A stretch of DNA of 64,000 nt. It comes from Orthonyx spaldingii (taxonomy: Eukaryota > Chordata > Aves > Passeriformes > Orthonychidae). Location: contig VZTJ01000638.1 of assembly GCA_013397795.1 (NCBI GenBank), positions 1,627,586-1,691,585 on the forward strand, given 5' to 3'. Positions 24,820 through 37,010 of the stretch are shown here, one piece after another. A model generated the notes under the pieces. The model was given only the letters and a program-made list of their open reading frames with translations. It had not been told where the DNA came from and did not search any database. A program made the translations under genes and the position numbers. Numbering within the stretch: the stretch's first letter is position 1; every line of letters begins with the position of its first letter.

Positions 24820-27031
24820 AAAAAATCATGCAGTGTGCAACATTAACCAGTTTACTTGAGTCTACCAAAACACTCGAGCAGCACAGGGAAGGCTTTAATT
24901 TGTGCAGTCCTGGTGCTGTCACCCAACACCAGCCATGGTCCCTGCTGAGCACAAGTGGCCAGGAGGCTGCCAAAGCTCACTGAGCACCCTGGCCAGGGAG
25001 CAGGGATGGATGCTTCCTTGGCTCTGTTCGTAGGAGGAAGTGCCCCAGCAGACAGGCACCCTAGTCCGAACCAGCAGAGCAGTGTGGAGAGGCAATCCAG
25101 CTGCCCTCACGGTTCATTTCTCTCCATGCCTGTCTCCTGCCTGCCTCACGCAGTTTGCTCATTCACTTGCTCATGCTCGCTCCTTCCTTCCCTCCCTCCC
25201 TCCAGCAGTGTCAGGGAGACAAGTGAAGGTTACTGTTTGGCATGTTTGTTTTTGCATTATTTATCTTGTAGAGGACAGAGTCAGACATCTAGAGGACAGT
25301 CTTAGGTCACATGTGAATCCTTCCAAATGGGACTCAATAGCACAACCAGCCAAGTAGAAAACAGACTTGGACAGCCCCATGGAGGGAGGCAGCATTTGGA
25401 AAGGGATGTTGTGCATCTATCTGGCCAAGGTACCTGGCAACACCACAGGTCTGCCTGTGACTCCACCTTCCTCATTTCTTCTCCTTCTTTTCCAAACACT
25501 CCTTAAAGTGGATACAATCTTTTTTATTATTAATTTTTTCCTCCAGAATGAAGAGGTGTTTCAATATTGTATGTGCTTCATATACATAGAGCTGCAGGGG
25601 ACTGGGATCTCCCCTCCGCCCTGATTCCCTGCAATGCTTCCTAAGACAGCAGCTGCTCCCAGGGTAGTCACACACATCTCCGAGTAGCCATAGGAATCTC
25701 CTAGGCAAAGTTCTCTTGCCTGTTCCCTCTGAGGCTGCCCTTTGGAAGGGCTGGTGCTGGAATACCCCACAAGCAGTGCTCCTGTGGGTGCCCCTCAGCA
25801 CTGTCAACGGGGGGAGCCTGGCACTCACAAATTAAGAATCCTTTGCTCACACATCTTCCAGCTCTGTTTCTCTCTGACTCCTCCAGTATTTAATAACAAA
25901 TAGCTATGCCATACCTCAACAGAACAGAGATTTTATGCTACTTATTTTCACCATATTTTCCAGCACATCTAAGTCTCCCTCAATTTCTTATTGAAAATGA
26001 AATGGGGACAGTTCTGCTTATACAGCTGGAGATAGTGATCACCAGTATACAGAGACTGACTTATCAAGCAGATTCTTAATGCCATAAAATCAATGGGTTT
26101 AGAAATTCTATTATCTTGCCTCTGATAGAACGCACCAACTAAAGAAACTTCTTGCCCTTTTTCTTTTTTTAAAAGCATACTTAAATATAGCATTACTGCT
26201 GTCCAAAACTAAGTTTTCCCCATAGTCCTCTAGTGGAATACTACACCAGAGCAAAGGAACAGACAGGCTGCATGGCAAAACGGAAAGGGCAGTTTCTTTC
26301 TGGGTTTTTCCAACTTTTCTGTTATAGTGATCTGAGGCTGCTGGATCTCCAGATTTGACAGCAATGATCATTCCATACTATGTAGGGCGCAGGACTCTAA
26401 GAAAATTACTTTTGCAAGAACAAAATGCAACAAAATCAAATATATGGCAGATGCAAACCAGAAAAAGTTGCCTGAAAGCAGGACACTAGTAGATCCAGGT
26501 GAGTGGAGCAAGTTTGGTATGCATGGTCATAGGTCTAAACATCCAAACAAATAAAGAGAACATAGAAAGGGAGGTCTGTGTGTAAAACAGAAAAAAGAGA
26601 GGTCAGGACACTGGGGAATGATGGAAAATGATTCTCTAGTAAAAATCAAGCAGGATGTAAGAAATGAGCCAAATAAGATATAAGGAGGGAATCAGGTGGT
26701 ACACAAAGTAAACATCTTCAGCAGCTGGATAGGATGTTAAGGACAAATCAGACATGAAATAAAATGATACTTGGGTGAGGCCCATTCAATGGGACACAAA
26801 GGACTTGATTTTTCCTTATATTCAGCCTCTAACTATTGACTATTTGTACTAGGTCCCTTAAACTTCCTAAAGTGTTGTAAACAGTTCTTAATTGAAAATT
26901 AAGTCTCTTCCTTCAGTCATCTTCTTACACTTCCTTCACCTATCAAAAAAAAAAACCCCATCAGAAGATGTAGGTGGTGGCTTGGTACTTGGATATACAA
27001 ATGTACAAGTCTGAAAATGACTTTTTTCTAG
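24820..27031. other. Unique non-coding sequence
   Basis: The stretch from 25180 to 25204 is a short CCTT/CCCT-type pyrimidine repeat (CCTTCCTTCCCTCCCTCCCT). No other repeat or exon is recognised. Overlapping open frames of about 100 codons at 24955-25828 occur on both strands and follow local GC richness. Confidence 0.5.
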
Positions 27032-27229
27032 TTCGGCAACATAAGGAAGAAAAAAAAACCTGAAGAAATCCTCTCCATTCAGTGTGATTCAGTATTGTCA
27101 TTTGTATAGCCTGGTGTTGCTGAGTCCCACCCATCTCTAAGGCTGAGTGAGATGTGGTGAAGGCAAGGCGCAGGGTAAGGGCTGTCATCCTGCATATCAC
27201 ATCTGTATCCAAAGAAAATAAGACTCCAG
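27032..27229 (+). other. Candidate non-coding exon
   Basis: An acceptor-like site (ACTTTTTTCTAG) ends at 27031. A donor with complete consensus, CAG|GTAAGT, follows at 27229/27230, giving a 198-base interval. All three forward frames contain stops, so if spliced it would be a non-coding or poison exon. The polypyrimidine tract is short and the pairing of the two sites is inferred. Confidence 0.2.
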
Positions 27230-29562
27230 GTAAGTTAATGCTTTGCTCTGGGTCATATCAGGGGAGAGGTATCAAGCATGCTCTGAAGGAGCGTGTTTTA
27301 ATCATGGAATAAATCCAAAAGGGAGAGATGCTTTGACCTGATTAGCCTATCATGGTAGCACACTGCACTATAAATTGTTCTCAGGCAATAAACAGCCATG
27401 CCTTATATTGGAAACACCGACTACTTTTAGCTAACGAAAGAGGCATGTGGGTTTGAAGACTGGCGTTTCATGGAACAACCAAGCAATCAGCCAAGGAAGA
27501 AGACAGTAACAGACTGATCAAGATACATTTTCTGTAGCCTCACAATCAATACATTTGGAGGCAGTTTCTGCAGACAGCTTGTGAAGTACCACTTGTATGT
27601 TATTTAGCTTTGATGTGTCTTGCTGCATCTACATTAAAAATGCTTTGTGATCATGAGACCTGATTTCCACTTCTCATCCAGTCATGCAAATGTTTATAAA
27701 AGAAAGCTTTCATTGCTGGCTCGCTTTACCTGATTTCATTCACAGGAGACGCAGTTTAGGTGGGAGTAGACTAAGACAGAAAACCATGAACACCCAGAAT
27801 AAAAATGAGACTGCCTCTTTAGACTTAGGTTTGTTCAACCAAACTGAACAAATTAAAATTTGAATCTGGACACCTCACAGGCTTTGTAGAAACTCAGGCC
27901 CATGTCCTCTGTGATTAAATCCACCCCCTACTCCTTCCTGGAGATATCTTCTGAGCTGAGATGTGAGGGAGAAGCCAGTCCCTGTGCATGAAAAACATAC
28001 AAGTTAAAAAAGGTTCTTTGAAGAAGAGAATTTAAAGCGATGGACAACTTCTAAAGCAGAAGCAGTCAAACAGCAAGATCATTTGTTCTGGATATAATAA
28101 CGCCTTGCCTTCCTCTCTGTTATCATCAAAAGCTTCTGTGTTTGTGGGAGAAAATCTCTCCCCCACCACCAGCTCAGTCCTTCCTGCCGTGAGGTCACAG
28201 CCCTGTCTTTGCGACACAGCTGTCTGTTGCTGGGGTAGTGTTTGTGCTTTCACAAAATCAGCACAGCAATGACTTCACAAGGAAGGTCATGGAGGAGCAG
28301 ATGGGCTTGGGAAGAGGGAGGGAGGCAGGCCCCTTGTTTAAACACAAATAGCGGTGATAATTAATTAACCAAAGTAGCAGGGGAAATTATGAAAAACATG
28401 TGAAAGGTAAATGGATTTCTGTTTAGCTGTCTTTCCCAAGAGGCTGAATGTCTCAATTGCAGAAGGGAGATCTTTACAATGAACTAATGAAACAAGGACG
28501 TTTTCCTCTGGTTTCTTCAAGTGGACCTTCCTGGAAAAAAAATATGAACAGAGCCTACACTTTGCCATCCTTCTCTCTTGCCTTCTCGTCACCACTTGTT
28601 GACCTCAACTAAAAGATCAATATTTTCTATCAGAACCTTGAGTCCCTATATCTTTCCAGCATACAAGTGCTGTGGTGAGAACAGACAATTATTTAGACAG
28701 GGAGTTTATTGTTCTGCAGTGGCTTAACAGCAAACATGCTCTGTTGGTAAAGGAAACTCTTACACATTTATTCTTCTCCTGACTACCAAAGCAAAAAAAA
28801 CCTTGTTTTTGGAGTTGACCAAGGTGGCCTTTTCATTTCTTCAAACACATAAGGTTTGTATGATAAGGAATCTGCAGCCCAGTTATGCCCTTACTTACAC
28901 TTATGCTTTCAGCTTTTGCCATAGCAGTGCTGGTTCTGCTATATCTGCTGTATACCTTGTTGTTGCCAGTCATCAGATTTCATTCTAAAACATGAAAGAG
29001 CAGGTTACCCAGGTAAGATTAAGGGAATCATCTCAATATGCAAGTGAATCCACAGAATACCTCTGAAGAACTTGGCCAGCATTAAATGCAAGAGTTGTTC
29101 TTTCTTCATCATCCCTTCTCTGCACTGTATTTGTGTCTCACATACAGGTCAATATACATCTATCCATTCAAGATTTAAAGGGAAAGAAAGCATCTTGTGC
29201 GTATTCTCTTCTTTTTTTTATTCTGTGAACACACAATTCTGCCTTTGACTCTTTCAGTGAGAGCAGAGACCCTTAAAAAATAAGAAAAAAAAATCTGTAT
29301 TTACAAGAGTAGGAAACCTTACCAGAAAATAAGGTGGTTTTGTGACTGGCAGTTCTTTCATGAAGTTTGGAAAAGCAAACAGCCAAGAAATACTATTCAG
29401 ACACATCAAAATGAGTTCAAGAAAACTTCTACAAGAAAAGTAAAGGTCTTGGTTGGTTTTCTTTCACCTACTGGCCTCTGTCCATCCAGCAGCTTTATGT
29501 TTTCTACTTTTGAGCTGTAAACCTAACACAGACATTGTCACATCAAACATAAGCACCCAGAC
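27230..29562. other. Unique non-coding sequence
   Basis: No repeat family, exon or RNA gene is recognised. Open frames are all under 80 codons. Confidence 0.5.
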
Positions 29563-29835
29563 TCATGGAACAATGGCTGAGGTTGAAAAGTGCCACTGGA
29601 GATCATCTAGTCTATCCCTTTGGTCAGTCAGGTTAACTAGAATGAGTTGCTCATGGCCATGTCCAATTTTTAATGTCCTCTCCAAGGATGAAGACTCCAT
29701 AACTCTCTAAGCAGCCTTTTCCAGTGTTTGAGCACCCTTGCAGTAAAAAAGGGATTTTCTTACATGGAGACTTTCTTACATACAATTCCTAATTGGAATT
29801 TCCTGTATTGCAATTTGTGCCCACTGCCTTTTGTA
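29563..29835 (-). mobile_element. CR1 LINE 3' end, old copy
   Basis: The plus strand starts with CATGGAACAATGGCTGAGGT and AGATCATCTAGTCTATCCCT, the reverse complement of a CR1 3' end. It continues through GAAGACTCCATAACTCTCTA, CAGCCTTTTCCAGTGTTTGA and CAATTTGTGCCCACTGCCTT, all recognisable stages of the reversed CR1 consensus. It is more diverged than the copy at 666-1500. The ORF2 remnant has no intact frame. Confidence 0.85.
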
Positions 29836-29849
29836 CCTTCTCTGGCTGT

Positions 29850-30230
29850 CTCCAGTTTTCAATCCATTTTGCTGCCCACTTGTCTAGTTCATACTTCATC
29901 AGTGAGTGGCTTCACAATGACACCAGTTAGCTCCCTCAATATTCATGCAAACATCCTGGCATGTTTTGTGGACCTGTTTGCGTCCAGTTTGTTTAAATAT
30001 TCCGGTACTGCTCTACCAGGGGTAAGTTGTCATTGTGCCAGTTTTCCCTCTGCTCTCAGCGAACTGAGATTCCTGAAAAGAAAGCTTCCAAGTAAAAATC
30101 AAGGTGATGGTGGCATTAAGTATCTTGGTCATTTGCAAATCTTTTGACACCAGGTCCCTGCTCCATTCTGCCCTAGCTCCCCGTTTCCCTACAGAGTGTT
30201 TTTATAGAAACCTTGCTGTCTGCAGGGTTA
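29850..30230 (-). mobile_element. Internal CR1 ORF2 fragment, old copy
   Basis: The plus strand resembles the reversed CR1 reverse-transcriptase region (AATCCATTTTGCTGCCCACT, CTAGTTCATACTTCATCAGT, the stage just C-terminal to the SKAFDT motif). It then matches the reversed linker upstream of the reverse transcriptase (TGCAAACATCCTGGCATG; AAGGTGATGGTGGCATTAAG; CAGGTCCCTGCTCCATTCTG; TTTTTATAGAAACCTTGCTG). The order agrees with the 3' end at 29563-29835 belonging to the same minus-strand insertion, with internal deletions. No reading frame survives. Confidence 0.6.
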
Positions 30231-31191
30231 AATTAGCTGACACTATTATTTGAAGAGGAGCCCCACCTTGTGCATATCACGGTGAGCCATGCCGGTTACG
30301 GCTGTCTTTTTTATCAACCTTTCTAATACATGGTCTGGGGGTAAGTTACTGCTGCCTCCTATCAGATAATTAGTCAGTAAATCATTCACCCAACTACAAG
30401 GTATATAGCAAGGACAATGTTTCCAAACCATATTATCATCAGACAGTTATACTGCACTTTATCGCAAAGGGTTCAGAAGATTTACATATACCCTGTAGAA
30501 TACTGGCCTTTTTTTATACCTGCTGCTAAAGTGCAGCCCTTTTTTTGGAGGGGATGGCTGTGTTTTTTAGAGTCATGTTATAGAATAAGCTTATCATAGG
30601 AAATTGTGGAGAAGACTTTGGTATCTTCTTGGCATTTTTTAAAGAATTCAAGGAGAATAAACTAAGGTGGAATTTTGCAAGGAGACTGCAGCTGAAAAAG
30701 AGCCCTTTCAGTTATTAGCTAGTTATACCAAGGTTACAGTAATATGACTTTTTACAGGGGTTTGCAATTATAGTGCTAGAAAATACAGTGTAAAAAAGCA
30801 GTTCTTCAATTTCTTCAAGTTTCAAACTGAGTTTTACTACATCTTTTTCAAACATTGCCATCCGAGCACAACCAAACACCACCTCTAATTTAAGCCTAAT
30901 AGGACAGCTCCCTTGAAAGCCACCAAGAAGAACTAAGAGAGCTAGAGTCCTTTTGTAGTCTCAGAAGAGAGCTTATGTCCCTTTTGTGGATAGTTTTGGT
31001 CATAAAAGGAGATGGAGCAAAATCATTTTGTGGCTCTGGTGCCTCACCCAGCTGGATTAAATTGCACAATACTGCAGCTAGTGATGGAGAGGGAACAATG
31101 CAAATATCTAATTCTTGCAAACAGGCACCATCCATGACCAGATCTCACTTTTATGTAAAACACATGCCCTCTTATGTCACATTACTTTAAA
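30231..31191. other. Unidentified sequence next to CR1 fragments
   Basis: The part from 30280 to 30420 could be a further diverged extension of the adjacent CR1, but I cannot match it. Nothing else is recognised. Confidence 0.4.
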
Positions 31192-31320
31192 ATCATAGAA
31201 GTGTTTATGTTGGAGAAGACCTATAAGATCATTCAGTCCAACCATAAACATAACACTACCAAATTCCACTAAACCATGTCCCTAAGTGCCCTATCTATAC
31301 ATCTTTTAAATACCTCACAG
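31192..31320 (-). mobile_element. CR1 LINE 3' end, short
   Basis: The plus strand begins ATCATAGAAGTGTTTATGTT, then GATCATTCAGTCCAACCAT, ACCATGTCCCTAAGTGCCCT and CATCTTTTAAATACCTCACA. This is the reversed CR1 3' end in its usual order. The match stops at about 31320, before the 'gggatggtgactccaccac' part, and a second CR1 tail begins within six bases. Confidence 0.9.
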
Positions 31321-31325
31321 ATATT

Positions 31326-31375
31326 TCATAGAATGTTCTGAGTTGAAAGGGAACTTTTTGAAGGCAAGTTCTCCC
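31326..31375 (-). mobile_element. Second CR1 3' tail directly abutting the first
   Basis: A new tail, CATAGAATGTTCTGAGTTGA followed by AAGGGAAC, restarts the reversed CR1 3' end. Beyond about 31375 similarity is lost. Either one CR1 inserted next to the other, or one element was internally rearranged. Confidence 0.65.
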
Positions 31376-34300
31376 AGGATGTGAAGGAGCTTTGTTTTAC
31401 CGTTCCACTACCAACCTTCAGGGGTTGGTTCAGTTACCCACATTGAAGTAATTTGATTTGTCTTGCTGGATGTGAGGTATCTGCACAAGGATGGCAAATA
31501 TGACATCAGATCTATGGGAGACCTCCTCTATTCTGAAGCAGGCAGGACACCCTTGGGCATCTCAAAAGGGAGCAGATGATTTCTGGTGTGTCAACATAAG
31601 TGTTTCAGTTCAGAGCATAAATGCATTAATAAAGTGAATTGTCAGGTCATGCCCACTCCTTGAGTCTGGGTTGTGGAGCTGTCTAGAAGTCCACAGCCTG
31701 GACTTTTTTTTTCTATTGAAAATAAGATACACATCATATGTACTCCACCTGCTAATAGATATTCAGTTCACAGCTAGATCTAGTTCAAAGCAACCCCCCT
31801 TGAAATTTTTTCATTCAGGTCCTTTGTCCTGATGTTTCAACTCTACAGATCTACTCTTACAGGTCTACCTAATTCCTAATGCAGATATAGGCAAATCAGT
31901 AGTCCAAGTTCCTAAGTAGACAATCCAAATTATAAACTGGGATAAGTGCTCTGGTCTAACCATGGAATATTGTGTGGGTAAGTCAATTCAAGAGTAGAGA
32001 GTGCTCTGACACTGCTGGAATCAAAGATGTGTGTGTGAAGAGAACAGGAAATGGAAGAATCATCATGTAAAGAAATGCAGTCAGATCAGAGATTCAGATT
32101 TCCATGTGTGCCTGAACAGGTCCTTAACAAGGGCAAACGTATTGGTAGTGGCAGTCCCACTGCTGACACCAGCATCATGACTGTGCTGCTCCCCATGCCC
32201 TCTCATGCTTCCAGTAATCTTTAATTGAAAATGACATTCTTGATGTTAAAAAGAACAATATGTATTGAGTGGAGGATAGGTGGTTTTAACCTTCCATTTA
32301 CCAAAAATGATGTCGCTGTCATTGGCTTCCCTCCTCTGATCCTTGCCCACTTTCCTCCTGAGATACAGCTACACACACGCACCCTTCCTCCTCTTTGAAG
32401 CAAACCTGCTCTTCCCTCAAGCTCTTTGCTAGCCTTAATTAAAGTTTTCCAAGCAGAATTAATACCACCTACTTGTAGACCAGTCCCACTTCTCTTGTGC
32501 CACTATTATGAGGGAAGACTGAAGAGAGACCAACTAAATATGACTGCCAGAGCTGCTTCAGCTAAAGAGAAACCCCGATTTCTTTTGTCATCATCTTTTT
32601 GTGTGTCTTCATCCTCCTCCCTCCCTATCCTATGGCAAGTCCACTGAACCACATCTTAGAATATACATTTTAGTTTTCTGCTTATCATCTTTTAGGCCTA
32701 AAAAAAATTATATTCAAGTACACTTCTAGGACAGTCTAGATCTATTTTTCTTAAAAAAATTACTATGAAATGGTCAATATATTGAGGTGGAATCAGATAC
32801 ATCCTGGAATAAAAAGAGAGCTACAGAATCAGGGTTTCACAGCTGGGTGTACAGTGTAGTATATACAAACCTTATTTAGAAACAGGCAAGGGAAGAATAC
32901 TTGCTCACTCCCACCATACACACCCTACTGGCAGAGGGCAGAGGTGATAACAACCACAGAAAAATGCTTTTAAGAGATCCGGTAGAAGCTCTTTGGGAAA
33001 ACTACATAAAAATGACACTCCAAAGACCTGAATTCCTTCCTCCATCAGAAATTACATAGTGGAAGGGATAAAAGTCCTTTTGGAGGATGCCCCAGGAACA
33101 GATATTTCATGTCTGTTGTGCTCAAATGTTACCTTTTTCTTCAAGAAGGAACACTTCTCAGAGATGCACTACAGTGGTTCCCATGTTTGGTGGAGTGTAA
33201 GAGTTCAACTTCCCCTATAGCCTGTTTTTCCTGTTCTAGGGTGACTTTTTGCAGGAGCTGGTGCCATGCAAAAGCAAAGGAAGCTGGTAGCAGTCAAGAC
33301 ACCCCTAAAGTGAGATGAGTGATGCCAAACAGGCTGCACTATGCACCTAGCCCTTGACTTCTCATTGCCAAAACTACCAAAAGACAGTCAAATGTTTTCA
33401 GACATATGTGCTAAACTTCCCCCAGCCTCCTCAAAATATGCTAACATCAAGTAGTGATGGGCTCGTCACTGCTACACCAGAGGCAGCTAAAAAATTCCCT
33501 TATTACAGTTTCCTACAATCACACACAGTCAGTGCCTAGGAGGTCAAGAATAAAATCCCTCAAAATTGTTGGCAAAGCAAATAAACTGGTACCGAAGCTT
33601 GAGACTATGAAACAGCATTGCTATAAAGCCCTAACATGCTCAAATCAGGAAGATACAAAACCTGGTCACAGTATTAGCGATATGCACAGCTTCTCTCTCT
33701 GCTGTTAAAAAGTGCAGGAAATAAAAACAAAAGAGAAAGGGAAAATACATTTAGATAATTAGCCTTTGAATCCTGTCTGTTTGTGTGGCTTTTATTGCTG
33801 TTATAGGTCTGTCTCTGTATAAGCAAAGATATTGGCTATTAATGCTATACAGTATTTTTCACTGCTGAGTACTCTGCTGAGTATTCAGGTTTTGTTGAGG
33901 TCCAATACTGAACTATTATACACCTTCCTGTGAATCAGGCTGTGATTCAGTTTCCTACATATAGGCAGCTGATGCCATCTTAAGGACCATAGGGTATCCT
34001 GAATAGCACAGGCCATATATTACCTGTGCTGGCCTTCAGGGGTATCTCAGATACTCCAGAGTGTGTGAACCAGTAGCAGATAACTGCACACAGGTAACCC
34101 AACCACCCATGTCCTGATTCCATTTGGTTCACTCCAGAATACAGAGTTTTTTTCACCAATATCCTACACTAATCATTCATTTCCTACAGAAAAGAGAGAA
34201 TAGTTACTGTTAAACTTGGTACATTATGAGGATTTGGGCTTTGGGAGGGTTGACAGAAGAAACTGGAATGGCCAGGTGTGTTCAAATTGCTCTGTGCACA

Positions 34301-36059
34301 ATTGTGTATTTTTTCACACCACAGCTTAAAATTCAGATAACACACACTGGCTTGAAAGACAGAGCTCTTGAGCAAACACTGTACCCTCAAATAACCCAAA
34401 ACCTTGAGTTACTAGAGTCCTAGGGTTACAGAAGAGCAAAATAGTAGGCTATGAAGAATTACAGAAAGGAAGCCTGGTTAGGCCACAAGGGGTGCAAGGG
34501 TCAGCTCCCCAGTATATGTCCTTTATTGTTGCTAAATCAGTTTTCTGTTCTTGGTGTATTCTTTTGCTTTTTTAATGAGCAGCCCACAGACAATCCATGT
34601 GAAAATACTGATTTCCTGGGAATCTGGGGTTTTTAGTTGCTTGAGGGTATCTGTATGAATGCTTCCACAGCCACAACTGTCTGTGTAGGCAATGGTTGCA
34701 GGTACTGTGGTAGCTCTGTGCTCTTCTAAATTCACTATTTGTAGACTTGTGAATGTTTGTGTTCAACCATATGTGCCCCGCTTCCACTGTTAGGATAGAC
34801 ACATGCATTTATATAAGGAAAAAGTACCTCCTCCCTCTTATCTACTTGAGTGTTGCACAATGCAAATCTAGCAGCAGGATACAGATTCCTCCTGCCTCTC
34901 CTCCTCAACTCTTTCCCTCCTGTCACTCAGTAGATAATGATCTGTGTTGTGGGCATTTGCTGGAAAGCTTAAACGTAACCATTATTTTTTAGGTTGCTGG
35001 AATTGAGGTGGGCGTCAGGGACTCCAATGAATACAAATAAGCTCAGATCCAAGAAAACTCCATCTTGTCTAATCTTCACTAAGCAGTAATCTGGGAGGCA
35101 CCTTGCTTACTCTCATTTTGTATGGAAGGAGAGCAAGCAGACCACAGCGTCAGCATTGCTGAAGTCTGGATTGATCTCACCTGTTGGCATCCTGAGGTCT
35201 CCTAATTCTTCTCTTCCTCAATAGCTATAATTTGTCCCAGGAAGTAATATTCACAATGAGACAACTCCTCCTACCCATTTCTGGAGCAGCAGAGACAAAA
35301 TTTTTTTCTTCCTTATCAACTCCAAAAACGTGTGTTCAAAATAGACATAAATTGCAGCTGCAAGGCTGGGGATTTGGTTGGAAATGTCTCCAAATTTCAG
35401 ATGCAAAGGCTACATTTGAACCCATTGATTAAGCTTGCTTATTTAAATACAGAAGTTTACAGCCTCTTTTTGAAACACATGATCTGGAGGACATAAAATG
35501 GTGGGATTTTGTTTTTTTTCTAATGCACATGGATATTGATTGTGCAAACTTTGCATGTTCTCTCTCATCACACGATGACACCTTTAAATGATAGCACATG
35601 GTTCTTTTGCAGTTTCTGGATCCCAAGTAAGGAACACAAAATCCCACAAAAAATTATGTTCAGGCAATGGGAGAACCTATCAGGAACAGAAGAAGGACTC
35701 AGCAATGAGGAATTTATTCTCTTCATGGTCCAGAAGTGTAAAAATAAAGTGATACTTCTCAGAAAGGAAAAAAGTGCAAAATCTTGAAATGGATACTTAT
35801 AAAAAGCAGCACAAATACACTTTAGTCATATAGTGACAGGACAGCAAACAAAAAATAAGTAGAAATCCTATACAATGGATATGCAGTAGAGACTGAACAT
35901 GATCTGTGCACAGATTGAAAAGGTAAATGAAAACTTGGCTTAATTTTTTTTAATAGCAGTGGTGATATTGAGTGTAGGACAAGGCAGTGTAGCTAATGGG
36001 AATGATAAAATGAAAATAAACTCTGAGATAATACTGCACTCAGGGAGGTGGAACAAAAG
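31376..36059. other. Unique non-coding sequence
   Basis: No repeat family, exon or RNA gene is recognised in 31376-35980. From about 35980 to 36059 similarity to the following CR1 fragment may begin but is too weak to place a boundary. Open frames are all under 85 codons. Confidence 0.5.
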
Positions 36060-37010
36060 AACTTTCACCCCAAAATGTTTAAAGAATTGATAAGGGATAT
36101 TGCAGGATAAGCTGCAAGAATCTTAGTACACCTATCAATATAGAAGGGTAGTATACAATGGCAGAATACCTGATTTAAAACATACAAGTAAGGAAAAAAC
36201 CAAAGTGATCTGGACAACTACAGATTTAGATATATGATCCTGGCCATATGCAATGCTTTGGAATACACACAGAAGCAATTAAAGACATAAAGGCAAGCGG
36301 AAAATAATATAAAATGCATTATGGATTTTCCAAAAGCTGAAAAAAACCCTGACTGCCTTTTCAGATAACTGATTTTTAAACAAAAGAAATGCATTAAAGA
36401 CTAATCTATCACCATTTAAGTAAAACATTGGATACAGTGTCTGATTACTAGTTAAGATGTAGATGATGGCATTAGTAAAGAATTTTTAGGCAAATGAGGA
36501 ATTGATGAAAGACATGTCCACTGGTCAGGTTGAAAGGCAAATTTATTAACAGAGCTCCTTAAGGAGTGAGAACAATTTTATTTAATATTTTCATGATTGA
36601 TCTTAGCATAAAAGTAAGAGTCTGCTATTGAAGTGGACTGATGACACATAGAAAACACTGCCAATGCAGAAAGAGGGAGATGAATAAACAAAGATCTGCC
36701 TCACCTTGAGGACCGGTCAAATAGAAATGAGAAAAGCACAAAGTTCAATGATAGGCACTACAGCAAAAGTTTCTCATGCATGTGGGGAGCTCGTTAGTTG
36801 GAAAGAACAGTGGAGCAGACGGACTTGGGAGCAGCAACACCTCATGGGGTGACTCTGTGCAGTGACAAAGTAATGGAGATGTCACTGTAAAAAGCACCGG
36901 TAGGGTTCTCATCTGAAAGAGGGCATAATTCTGGTTACCCACTTTGAAGAGATCTTGCTCTGGTTTTGGTTTGAACCACTCTGCTGAACCAAGGCAAAGA
37001 AATTTCAAGT
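36060..37010 (+). mobile_element. Ancient CR1 LINE, internal reverse-transcriptase region
   Basis: The stretch follows the old amniote CR1 ORF2 in order on the plus strand. It starts with a linker stage (CACCCCAAAATGTTTAAAGA), then AAAGTGATCTGGACAACTAC (the SDPGNYR stage), then the SKAFDT region (36370-36460, degenerate). GAACAATTTTATTTAATATT follows (the QGSVLGPILFN stage), then the catalytic box at 36634-36648, which now reads W-T-D-D-T and runs into a stop where the family has F/Y-A-D-D-T-K. ACCTTGAGGACCGGTCAAAT corresponds to the 'LxxWSNRNxMKFN' stage. It ends around GGTTACCCACTTTGAAG. It lacks the 3' end, and many stops and indels make it a fossil. Confidence 0.8.
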
